NCBI GenBank assembly: GCA_963838385.1
Contig: CAWIRE010000009.1
Coordinates: 248,001 to 312,000 of the forward strand
From: DAHUYF01 sp963838385
GTDB taxonomy: Bacteria > Pseudomonadota > Alphaproteobacteria > ATCC43930 > CGMCC-115725
Reading direction: 5' to 3'
Length of the DNA: 64,000 nt
Part shown: in pieces, positions 35,484 to 43,192 of the stretch
How the letters are laid out: each line of letters starts with the position of its first letter
How positions within the stretch are numbered: the stretch's first letter is position 1
Made by a program: the position numbers and the translations under genes
The notes under the pieces: generated by a model
Seen by the model: the letters and a program-made list of their open reading frames with translations, nothing else
The model's database searches: none
Told to the model about the DNA's origin: nothing

Positions 35484-36463
35484 CGCTCCGCCCGGCGCGG
35501 CAGGAAGCCCAGCAATCCCCGCGGGAAGAACAGCACGACGACGACGAAGAGCAGGCCGATGAACGACATCCAGTTCGTCGTCATGCTCGAGATATAGTCC
35601 TGCAGCACGACGAAGACGGCGGCGCCGAGCAACGGTCCCCAGAAGGTGCGCATGCCGCCCATCACCGTCATGATGACGATCTCGCCCGACAGCGAATAGT
35701 GCAGCCCCAGCGGATCGGCGAAGTTGTTGAGGAGGGCGTAGAGCGTGCCGGCCAGCGCGGTGACGAAGCAGGAGATCGAGAACGAGATCCAGATATGCCG
35801 CTCGACCGGAATGCCGAGGAAGCGCGCGCGGCGCTCGTTCTCGCGGATCGCCACGAAGCTGTGGCCGAGCGGCGAGCGCAGCAGCAGGCCCATCAGCGCC
35901 ACCGCCACCGCGAACACGCCGAGCAGGAAGTAATAGAAGGCGGGCCCGTCGCCGCTGATGTCGAGCGCCAGCGGGCCGAGGCCGAGCGGCGCGCGCTGGA
36001 AGCCCCTGAGCCCGTCATACCCGCCGGTGAAATCGTTCCAGCTATAGGCGATGTAGTAGCAGATCTGGCCGAAGGCGATGGTGACCATGGCGAAGTAGAC
36101 GCCGCGCCGGCGCGCGATCAGCAGCCCGAACAGCGCGCCCGCGCTGCCGCCGAGCAGCGTGCCGAGCAGCACGGCGAGCGGCGTGCTCGCGGCGAGATAT
36201 TTGAGCGTCAGCCCGGCGCCATAGGCGCCGAGGCCGAAATAGGCGGCGTGGCCGAAGCTCATCATGCCGGTGAAGCCCAGCAGCAGGTTGAAGCCGATCG
36301 CCGCCAGCCCCAGCACCAGCACGCGCCCGGCGAGCGCGGTGTAGCCGCCGACCAGCGGCAGCCACAGCGGCACGGCGAGCAGCACCGCCCAGAGGGCGAC
36401 GAGCGGCAGCCAGCGCCTCTCCGCCGGGCGCTTGATCGCGGCGACCACCGAGGCGCTGTTCAT
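35480..36463 (-). CDS. livM: Branched-chain amino-acid ABC transporter permease LivM
   Basis: A 327-residue inner-membrane permease with about nine to ten hydrophobic segments. The segments GFNLLLGFTGMMSFGHAAYFGLGAYGAG and SFVAIRENERRARFLGIPV are LivM signatures; the latter is the coupling loop that contacts the ATPases. It overlaps livH and livG by 4 bases each. Confidence 0.93.
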   Translation of the reverse strand: MNSASVVAAIKRPAERRWLPLVALWAVLLAVPLWLPLVGGYTALAGRVLVLGLAAIGFNLLLGFTGMMSFGHAAYFGLGAYGAGLTLKYLAASTPLAVLLGTLLGGSAGALFGLLIARRRGVYFAMVTIAFGQICYYIAYSWNDFTGGYDGLRGFQRAPLGLGPLALDISGDGPAFYYFLLGVFAVAVALMGLLLRSPLGHSFVAIRENERRARFLGIPVERHIWISFSISCFVTALAGTLYALLNNFADPLGLHYSLSGEIVIMTVMGGMRTFWGPLLGAAVFVVLQDYISSMTTNWMSFIGLLFVVVVLFFPRGLLGFLPRRAER

Positions 36464-37329
36464 GTCAGCATGCCTTCCTCGCCGAAGAGGCCGCGCGGCC
36501 TGATCAGCAGCACCACCGCCATGATGACGTAGATCACCGCCTCGCTGGCGGCGGGGTAGACCACCGTGGTCAGCGCGCCGGCGAGCCCGATCAGCAGGCC
36601 GCCGAACAGCGTGCCGGTCAGGCTGCCGACGCCGCCGATGATGATGGCGATGAAGCTCGGCATCAGCAGGTCATCGCCCATGTTGGGGTTGAGGCCGATC
36701 TGCCCGGCGGCGAGCACGCCGCTCAGCCCGGCGAGCAGCGAGCCGACGCCGAAATTGATCGAGCGCAGCAGGCGCACGTTGACCCCCAGCGCCGAGACGG
36801 TCTCCAAATCGAGCGTCCCGGCGCGGATGCGCAGCCCCACCCGCGTATAGCGCAGGAAGGCGAAGAGGCCGCCCACGGCGACGATGACGATCGCCACCAT
36901 GAACACCCGGTACCAGGTGATGAAGAACAGCGTCGGGCTCAGCGGCTGCGACAGGGCGGCGGGAATGCCGAGCGGCAGCCCGTTGGGTCCCCAGATGTAG
37001 CGGCAGGCATCCTGGATGATGAAGGCGAGGCCGAAGGTGAGCAGCAGGCTGTAGACCGGGTCCCGCCGGTAGACCCGGCGGATCATCAGCCGCTCGATGA
37101 CGAAGCCCAGCAGGCCCGCGAGCGCCGGCGATATCAGCAGCGCGCCCCAGAAGCCGACGAAGGGCGTGAGGACGAAGGCGAAATAGCCGCCCAGCGCGAG
37201 GAAGTTGCCATGCGCGAAGTTGATGACGTTGCTGAGATTGAGGATCAGCGACAATCCCAGCGCCATGAGCACGTAGAAGGCGCCGATGATCAGCCCGTTG
37301 GTGACGTTGTAGAGGATCACTTGCAGCAT
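36460..37329 (-). CDS. livH: Branched-chain amino-acid ABC transporter permease LivH
   Basis: A 289-residue permease with eight or so hydrophobic segments. LSLILNLSNVINFAHGNFLALGGYFAF and RAGTLDLETVSALGVNV are typical; the second is the coupling loop. It lies 63 bases after livK, with a strong stem-loop in that gap, and overlaps livM by 4 bases. Confidence 0.93.
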   Translation of the reverse strand: MLQVILYNVTNGLIIGAFYVLMALGLSLILNLSNVINFAHGNFLALGGYFAFVLTPFVGFWGALLISPALAGLLGFVIERLMIRRVYRRDPVYSLLLTFGLAFIIQDACRYIWGPNGLPLGIPAALSQPLSPTLFFITWYRVFMVAIVIVAVGGLFAFLRYTRVGLRIRAGTLDLETVSALGVNVRLLRSINFGVGSLLAGLSGVLAAGQIGLNPNMGDDLLMPSFIAIIIGGVGSLTGTLFGGLLIGLAGALTTVVYPAASEAVIYVIMAVVLLIRPRGLFGEEGMLT

Positions 37330-37355
37330 CGGCCGCCTCGTCTCCTCGAGCGAAG

Positions 37356-37384
37356 CCGCGGCGGGCGCGGGTGGCCCGCCGCGG
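37356..37384 (-). terminator. Strong stem-loop between livK and livH
   Basis: An 11-bp perfect stem (CCGCGGCGGGC / GCCCGCCGCGG) with a 7-base loop in the 63-base gap. No T-run follows. Stem-loops at this point in Liv-type operons commonly stabilise the binding-protein message or partly stop transcription, keeping permease levels low; that role is inferred here. Confidence 0.6.
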
Positions 37385-37392
37385 CGCAGCGA

Positions 37393-38646
37393 TCAGGCGG
37401 GATGGCTCATCTTGCAGCCGGTCTCCGCCACCGACCCGGCCGCCTGCTCGCCGGGCACCAACGCCTTGGTCGTGAACACGTCGTCCGCATTGTCCTTCGG
37501 CGGGTGCACCTGGCCGACGAACACGTTGCTCATCAGCTCGTGATCGCCGGCGCGATAGCGCACCTTGCCCGGCTGCAGCGCCACCTCCGGCGGCAGCTCG
37601 AGGTCCTCCATCGCCATCGCCAGCTTGGGCCCGGCCAGCGATTTCGCCCGCTCGGCGGCGAGCCGCACCGAATGCACGGCGACAAAGCCGAACCAGTTGC
37701 GGGCGCTGGGCGTCTTGCCCACCGCCTTGCGGAACGCCGCGACGAACTCCGCCACATGCGGCACGCCCGGCTGGTTCCACCACCACTCCATGTCCCACCA
37801 GCCGGTCTGCGCGTCCTTCGGCACGCTCTTGATGCTTTCGAGCTCGAACAGGGCGCCGCCCAGCCCCATGTCCTTTTCCATGCCGAACTGGGTGAACTGC
37901 TTCATGCAGTTGACCTGCGCCAGCCCGCCCATGTTGTTGACCAGCACGTTCGGCTGATAGCCCTTGGCCTTGATCAGCGTCGCCGAGAAATCCGAGGTGT
38001 TGATCGGCAGCATGTCGCCGTCATAGGTGCCGCCCGCCTTCTTGAGGTTCCTGATGAAGGCTTCCTGCAGCGTGTGGCCATAGGCGTAGTCGGGGGTGAT
38101 GAAGAACCACTTCTTGCCGAACACCTTGACCAGTTCGGGAGTGATCGCCGCGGCGTCCATCGAGGTGGTGTTGCAGATGCGGAACACGTTCCATTTGCAA
38201 TCCGTGCCGGTGATCGGATCCGTGTGGCCGCCCGGCACGATCTGGAACACCTTCTTCTCGTTGGTCACCTGCGACATGGCGTAGGCGATGCCGGAATTGA
38301 CGTCGCCGAAGATCACGTCCACCTGGTCGCGGTCGATCAGCTTGCGCGTCTTCTGCACGCCGGTGCCAACGTCGTTGGCGGAATCCTCGACCAGCAGCTC
38401 GACCTGCCGGCCCAGGATGCCGCCCTTGCCGTTGATCTCGGCCAGGGCGTATTTGGCGCCGTCGACCTCGTCCTGCGCGAATGCCGAATAGATGCCGGTC
38501 AGCGGATCGACCATGCCGATCTTCACCGGCGTCTCGCCGCGTGCCGTCAGGATGAACGGAGACGCGATCTGCAGCGTACCGATGGCGGCGCCGGCCGTCA
38601 GGATGGTGCGACGGTCAAGCGCGCCGGACAGCTTTCCAGCCTTCAT
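37393..38646 (-). CDS. livK: Branched-chain amino-acid-type ABC transporter substrate-binding protein
   Basis: A 417-residue periplasmic binding protein of the Leu/Ile/Val type, likely exported through Tat: the N-terminus reads LDRRTILTAGAAIGTLQIAS (twin Arg) and is cut near ARG-E. The mature start VKIGMVDPLTGIYSAFAQDEVDGAKYALAEINGKGGILGR is typical. GGGAGG precedes the ATG. At about 417 residues it is longer than E. coli LivK and nearer to urea/amide-binding types, so the ligand may not be a branched-chain amino acid. It heads the livKHMGF operon. Confidence 0.9.
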   Translation of the reverse strand: MKAGKLSGALDRRTILTAGAAIGTLQIASPFILTARGETPVKIGMVDPLTGIYSAFAQDEVDGAKYALAEINGKGGILGRQVELLVEDSANDVGTGVQKTRKLIDRDQVDVIFGDVNSGIAYAMSQVTNEKKVFQIVPGGHTDPITGTDCKWNVFRICNTTSMDAAAITPELVKVFGKKWFFITPDYAYGHTLQEAFIRNLKKAGGTYDGDMLPINTSDFSATLIKAKGYQPNVLVNNMGGLAQVNCMKQFTQFGMEKDMGLGGALFELESIKSVPKDAQTGWWDMEWWWNQPGVPHVAEFVAAFRKAVGKTPSARNWFGFVAVHSVRLAAERAKSLAGPKLAMAMEDLELPPEVALQPGKVRYRAGDHELMSNVFVGQVHPPKDNADDVFTTKALVPGEQAAGSVAETGCKMSHPA

Positions 38647-38944
38647 GCGATCCTCCCCGAGGTTTTCCGCGGCCTTTGACGGCCTTTTGGTTTGTCGCAA
38701 CAGTCTTCCTGAGCGCCCGCCGCTTGTCGATGCCAAAGTGGTGAATTTCCTGTCATGGTCGCGCGGGGCTTCCGGCCGGCCGCGGCGGCCGGGCCTTGCC
38801 AGCCGCGCCGGCCATGGGCAAAACCTCGCGCGGGGGAGCGGCGGCTCGGCTCGCGCGGCGGAATGGCTTTGCCATTTGCCAAGCGAGGCGCCGCCGCCTT
38901 CAATGGTGTCACGGGGCGCGGGAAACAGCCGAGGGCGATGCAGC

Positions 38945-40120
38945 ATGAGCGAGAGCGAGGATTTCGTCGGCACCATGCCGGTCACCGACCGGCACCGCTT
39001 CGCCACGGAGCGGCTGGTCGCCTGGATGGGCGAGCATGTCGCGGGCTTCCACGGCCCGCTCGAGGTCGAGCAGTTCCGCGGCGGGCAATCGAACCCGACC
39101 TTCCGTCTCACCGCCGGCGGCAAGCGCTACGTGCTTCGCCGCAAGCCGCCGGGCAAGCTGCTGCCCTCGGCGCATGCGGTCGATCGCGAATACCGGGTCA
39201 TCACCGCGCTGCGCGACACCGAGGTGCCGGTGGCGCGCAGCTATGCGCTCTGCACCGATGAAAGCATCATCGGCACCGCCTTCTACATCATGGACTGTGT
39301 CGAGGGGCGCATCTTCTGGGATCCGACCCTGCCGGAACTCGCGCCGCCGCAGCGCCGCGCCGTCTATGACGCGATGAACGCGGTGATCGCCGCGCTGCAC
39401 AAGGTCGATTATCGGAAGATCGGGCTCGGTGATTTCGGCAAGCCCGGCAACTACTTCACGCGCCAGATCGACCGCTGGACCAAGCAGTACCGCGCCTCCG
39501 AGACCGAGCGCATCGAGGCGATGGACCGGCTGATCGAGTGGCTGCCGCGCAACGTCCCCGTCGACGACGAGACAGCGATCGTCCATGGCGACTACCGCCT
39601 CGACAACATGATCTTCCATCCGAGCGAGCCGCGGGTGCTCGCGGTGCTAGACTGGGAGCTGTCGACGCTGGGCAACCCGCTCGCCGATTTCTCCTACCAC
39701 ATGATGACCTGGGAGCTGGGGCCCGAAGCCTATCGCGGCCTCGGCGGCAAGGATCTGGCGGCGCTCGGCATTCCCGGCAAGGAGGAATACCGCGCGCTCT
39801 ACTGCCGGCGGACCGGGCGCGACGGCATCCCCAATTGGGAGTTCTACATGGCGTACAACATGTTCCGCCTCGCGGCCATTCTCCAGGGGATCATGGGCCG
39901 CGTGGTCGAGGGCACCGCCGCCAATCTCCGCGCGCGCGAGTCCGGCGCCCGCGCCCGCGCGCTCGCCGAGGCCGGCTGGCGACGGGTCGAGGCGATGACG
40001 TTCCGGCGGTTGAGCCCTGTGCCGGGGTGGGCCGCGGCAATGATGATCGGAGTAATCGGTCGAATTCTACCGCCGGTCATTACAGTCCGGCGCACCGTTT
40101 TACTTTTCAGCAAACAGTAA
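38945..40120 (+). CDS. Phosphotransferase family protein (APH/ACAD10-like kinase)
   Basis: A 391-residue aminoglycoside-phosphotransferase-like kinase. Landmarks are QFRGGQSNPTFRL near the N-terminus, YVLRRKPPG with the ATP-binding Lys, the catalytic loop VHGDYRLDN, and the metal-binding DWE in AVLDWELSTLGNP. Relatives are linked to acyl-CoA dehydrogenase-type fatty acid breakdown, with a hydroxy-acid as likely substrate. The last 28 or so residues (from AAAMMIGVIGRILPP) go beyond the usual end of the family and run into an AT-rich promoter-like region. It is divergent from livK. Confidence 0.85.
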   Translation: MSESEDFVGTMPVTDRHRFATERLVAWMGEHVAGFHGPLEVEQFRGGQSNPTFRLTAGGKRYVLRRKPPGKLLPSAHAVDREYRVITALRDTEVPVARSYALCTDESIIGTAFYIMDCVEGRIFWDPTLPELAPPQRRAVYDAMNAVIAALHKVDYRKIGLGDFGKPGNYFTRQIDRWTKQYRASETERIEAMDRLIEWLPRNVPVDDETAIVHGDYRLDNMIFHPSEPRVLAVLDWELSTLGNPLADFSYHMMTWELGPEAYRGLGGKDLAALGIPGKEEYRALYCRRTGRDGIPNWEFYMAYNMFRLAAILQGIMGRVVEGTAANLRARESGARARALAEAGWRRVEAMTFRRLSPVPGWAAAMMIGVIGRILPPVITVRRTVLLFSKQ

Positions 40121-40215
40121 TTCCGTAATGACAGCGTCAGGCGCCCGGCCTATAAACGGACGGCAACGATCTCGCGCAAACGATAGCGCGCATGAGGGGT
40201 TTCGGACGCAGCGAC

Positions 40216-40608
40216 ATGGCGCGTATCTGCAAGATTGTGGTGGTCGAGGACAATGATGGCGTCCGTGATCTCCTGCAGGGGCTGTTCGACGAGGAAGGCT
40301 ACGAGATCGCCGTGGTGTCGAGCGGCGAGGAGATGCGTGGCGCGCTTGCCGCCAAGAGCTTCGACGTTGCGGTGATCGATGTCACCCTGCCCGGCGCCGA
40401 TGACGGTTTCGCGCTGGCGGAGCTGGCGCGGGAGGAAGGCTGCGGCGTCATTCTCGTCACCGGCGATGTCCGGCATTTCGACCGGCTGCGGGACAGCGGC
40501 CATTCCTACCTGCTGAAACCCTTCCGCATCGAGCGGGTGCTCGAGCTGGTGGCCCAGCTCGCCCGCCAGTCCGACTGCATCATCCGCGAGCGGCACGACC
40601 AGGCCTAG
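40216..40608 (+). CDS. Single-domain response regulator (CheY-like receiver)
   Basis: A 130-residue stand-alone receiver domain. Acidic residues are in VVVEDND near the N-terminus, the phospho-acceptor is Asp55 (VIDVTLPG), the switch Thr is in LVTGD and Lys102 is in LLKPF. There is no output domain, so it acts by binding a partner or passing phosphate on. No kinase is adjacent. An in-frame ATG at 40192 would add eight residues. The TAG stop is the first triplet of the following palindromic repeat. Confidence 0.88.
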   Translation: MARICKIVVVEDNDGVRDLLQGLFDEEGYEIAVVSSGEEMRGALAAKSFDVAVIDVTLPGADDGFALAELAREEGCGVILVTGDVRHFDRLRDSGHSYLLKPFRIERVLELVAQLARQSDCIIRERHDQA

Positions 40609-40680
40609 GCGAATTCGCGCAGCGAATTCGTCCGAGGCGGCGTCAGCCGTTGCGTCAGCAACGGCGGGAGCCGCACCGAT
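40606..40680 (+). repeat. Stop-codon-associated palindromic repeat, element 5a (solo module B)
   Basis: Starts at the response regulator's TAG: TAGGCGAATTCGC-GCAGCGAATTCG-TCC, then AGGCGGCGTCAGCCGTTGC-GTCA-GCAACGGC and GGGAGCCGCACC. This is module B read outward from the gene, with a GCCGTTGC stem variant that keeps pairing. Confidence 0.75.
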
Positions 40681-40708
40681 CGAGCTTAGCCTGATTGAGT
40701 CCGGACCC

Positions 40709-40840
40709 TAGCACGACGCGCCCAGCGCGTCGTCGCTGGCGGGCGTCAGCGGTTGCTCCTGCAACCGCGGGAGCCCGCACCGTGCCTGACAATTCTCCTG
40801 CGCCGCGGCGGCTTGCCGCCGGGTTGGCGCCCGCCTAAGC
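40709..40840 (+). repeat. Palindromic repeat, element 5b (module A, degenerate tail)
   Basis: Starts TAGCACGACGCGCCC-AGCGCGTCGTCGC, then TGGCGGGCGTCAGCGGTTGC-TCCT-GCAACCGC, GGGAGCCCGCACCGTGCC, and a degenerate GC-rich tail. Not at a gene end: it follows element 5a after about 30 bases, suggesting repeated insertion at one site. Confidence 0.7.
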
Positions 40841-40936
40841 TTCCGGCGTCGATCGCGGGGAGGAAGATGCGGCGCCCATGCCACCGCTGTGCCCGCTCGC
40901 AGGCGCATCGCGGCTGCCGGGGATGAGCGGGCAGTC

Positions 40937-41617
40937 GTGATCAGCTTGGCCGCGATCGAGACGCTCCGGCGGGTCTATATCGGCGTCCGGCTGGCGTTCT
41001 GCACCGCGGCCGGCGCGCTCCTCTTCCTGCTGCTGCCGCATTCGCTGCGTCCGACCGAGCGGCTGGCGCTGGGCTGGGTGGTGGGCGCCGGCCTCTTCCT
41101 GTGCCTGACCGCGCTCATCATCAACGGCGTTCCGCCCGAGATGCTGCGCCGGCGCGCGCGTCAGCTCGATCCCCGTCGCTGGGTCATTCTGGCGATCATC
41201 GTCGCCGCGGCCGCGATCAGCCTCTTCGCCTTGGGATTCACGCTGCAGAAGGAGCCGGACGAGACGGCGCTGCGGCTCGCCTCGCGGCTGCTGCTGGCGG
41301 GGCTGACGGTGGTGGTGTCGTGGACGCTGACCCACACCACCTTCGCGCTGCACTATGCGCATCACTATTACGGCGACGGGCCGGCGCCGGGACCGGAAGA
41401 CGATCGCGGCGGGCTCGCCTTTCCCGGCAACGAGCTGCCGGATTATTGGGATTTTCTCTATTTCTCCTTCGTGGTCGGCATGACCTGCCAGGTCTCCGAC
41501 GTGCAGGTGACGAGCCGCGGCATGCGGCGGCTGACGCTGTTCCACGGCGTGCTCGCCTTCTTCTTCAACACCGTCATCCTCGCGCTCGCGATCAATCTGC
41601 TGGCGAGCTCGCTTTAG
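40937..41617 (+). CDS. DUF1345 family membrane protein
   Basis: A 226-residue inner-membrane protein with about five hydrophobic segments (starting near RLAFCTAAGALLFLLLPHSL and ending TLFHGVLAFFFNTVILALAINLL). LTHTTFALHYAHHYYGD and DYWDFLYFSFVVGMTCQVSDVQVTS are DUF1345 hallmarks. Function unknown; the conserved His/Tyr and Asp-rich loops face one side. GTG at 40937 is assigned, but a GTG at 40889 would also be in frame; neither has a strong ribosome binding site. Confidence 0.85.
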   Translation: MISLAAIETLRRVYIGVRLAFCTAAGALLFLLLPHSLRPTERLALGWVVGAGLFLCLTALIINGVPPEMLRRRARQLDPRRWVILAIIVAAAAISLFALGFTLQKEPDETALRLASRLLLAGLTVVVSWTLTHTTFALHYAHHYYGDGPAPGPEDDRGGLAFPGNELPDYWDFLYFSFVVGMTCQVSDVQVTSRGMRRLTLFHGVLAFFFNTVILALAINLLASSL

Positions 41618-41794
41618 CCGGTCGATGCTTATCCCTTTGAACCAGTTAAAGCTACGCGACGGATTGTGGTCGAGAACGCGGACCAAGGAGACTGCGGCGA
41701 CGCGAGCTTGGTTAACCGGTTGTTGACGCTGCATCGCTAACCTGTGGCGGCGCCTCGGCCTCCTGCCGCGGCGGCGCAGCGGGGGGATTGGCCG

Positions 41795-42949
41795 ATGCTG
41801 CTGGCGAGCATCGACGCGCCTCATCCGGATATCGAGCTTGGCGTCAAGCGCTCTGCGCTGCGTTACCTGGTCTGCGCGCCCGATGCCGGCATCGACCGCG
41901 ACACCGGCGTTGTGCTCTATGTCGGCGGCTACGGCATGGACCCGTGCAACAGCTATGCCGAAAGCCTGCTCTCCCATCTCGCCAATCGCTACAATTGCGT
42001 CGCCGCCTCGGTGCGCTATTTTGGCGCCAATTTATGGACCTGCGCCCGCCTCGTCCCCTTGCCGGATTTCTTCGTCAAGCTCACCCAGCACTACGGCATC
42101 ACCGTCAATGTCACCCGCGGCGTCGACATGTCGCAGCTGCTGCACTCGCTGGGCGAGCTACTGAAGCACAATGGCGTCAGCGAGCTGCATCCGGAGTGCC
42201 GACTGGCCCTCGTCGCGGACGAATACAACGCCATGGGCTTCCTGCCGGCGCTCGACAATCTGCAGGTCGCGCATCGCCTTCTGAGCGAGCGCCGGCTGAA
42301 CAAGCGTCGCCTCTTCGTCATCGGCACGTCCTATGGCGGCTACATCGCCGGGATGATGGCGAAACTGGCGCCCAACACCTTCCGCATGGTGATCGACAAT
42401 TCCGGCTTCTCCTCGGCCGAAGACGACCTGCCGGGCGTAATGGGACTGTCGCGAGGCTTTATCGGCGGGGTGTCGATGAACGGCTACGCGGCCCGCGCCT
42501 GGACTGATGATCCGGCCGCGGCAAGTTTCTTCTCGAAGCCCCGGCGGGAGATCCGCTCTTTGCTCGAGCGGCGTCATGTTTATCCCAACACCGCGCGCAT
42601 CTACGCCTATCACGCGCCTCGCGACACGGTGGCACCGACCGAGCGCAAGCTGGGGCTGCGCGAAACCTATGCCGGCCGCGTCGACTATAAACTCGAGATC
42701 ATCGATGAGGCCCGGCTGGACGGGCGCGTCTTCAAGACGCCGAAGCACGGCATGGACGCATCGATGCGTGGGCTGTTCGAGCTCTCCTACGAACAATACC
42801 TCCGCGACGGCGGGGCGCTCGCCGAGGCGACCGATTTCGACCTTGAGCACGCGCTTGTCTTCCGTTGCAGCGGCGAGGATTACGAGCTGCGCTTTTCCCG
42901 AAATGCCGGCGTGCGCGCGGCGCTCGCGGCGGCGCTGGTCCCGGCCTAG
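41795..42949 (+). CDS. Alpha/beta hydrolase-like protein (DUF2920-type)
   Basis: A 384-residue protein with a serine-hydrolase elbow GTSYGGY (Ser179). The N-terminal part, YVGGYGMDPCNSYAESLLSHLANRYNC, and GITVNVTRGVDMSQLLHSLG resemble DUF2920, a family often found near flagellin-modification loci in Campylobacter and others. An acid (DTVAPTERK region) and His (TPKHGMD) that could complete a triad lie in the C-terminal half. The ATG at 41795 has a G-rich ribosome binding site. No glycosylation gene is adjacent here, so the biological role is open. The TAG stop begins a palindromic repeat. Confidence 0.68.
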   Translation: MLLASIDAPHPDIELGVKRSALRYLVCAPDAGIDRDTGVVLYVGGYGMDPCNSYAESLLSHLANRYNCVAASVRYFGANLWTCARLVPLPDFFVKLTQHYGITVNVTRGVDMSQLLHSLGELLKHNGVSELHPECRLALVADEYNAMGFLPALDNLQVAHRLLSERRLNKRRLFVIGTSYGGYIAGMMAKLAPNTFRMVIDNSGFSSAEDDLPGVMGLSRGFIGGVSMNGYAARAWTDDPAAASFFSKPRREIRSLLERRHVYPNTARIYAYHAPRDTVAPTERKLGLRETYAGRVDYKLEIIDEARLDGRVFKTPKHGMDASMRGLFELSYEQYLRDGGALAEATDFDLEHALVFRCSGEDYELRFSRNAGVRAALAAALVPA

Positions 42950-43006
42950 CGCGACGCCGCAGGCGTCGTCGCGGGCGGGCGCCAGCGGTTGGTCTTGCAA
43001 CCGCGG
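42947..43006 (+). repeat. Stop-codon-associated palindromic repeat, element 6 (solo module A)
   Basis: Begins at the TAG of the DUF2920-type gene: TAGCGCGACGCC-GCA-GGCGTCGTCGC, then GGGCGGGCGCCAGCGGTTG-GTCTT-GCAACCGCGG. The 3' part of the module is truncated. Confidence 0.78.
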
Positions 43007-43192
43007 ATAGGGAGAAAAGCCGAACGCCGCTTCCTGGCCCTCGCGGCATGCTGCTCGAGATGTTGTGCCCCCGGTCCACAGGGATAAGCCTCAGCCGGTC
43101 CGTTGGACCCAAGCATCGAAAACCCCGCCATTCATGTTTCATCAAGGAATTGAGCACAGTCTTCGAGTAATCGTTTGCGGTGGGGAAGTAAT

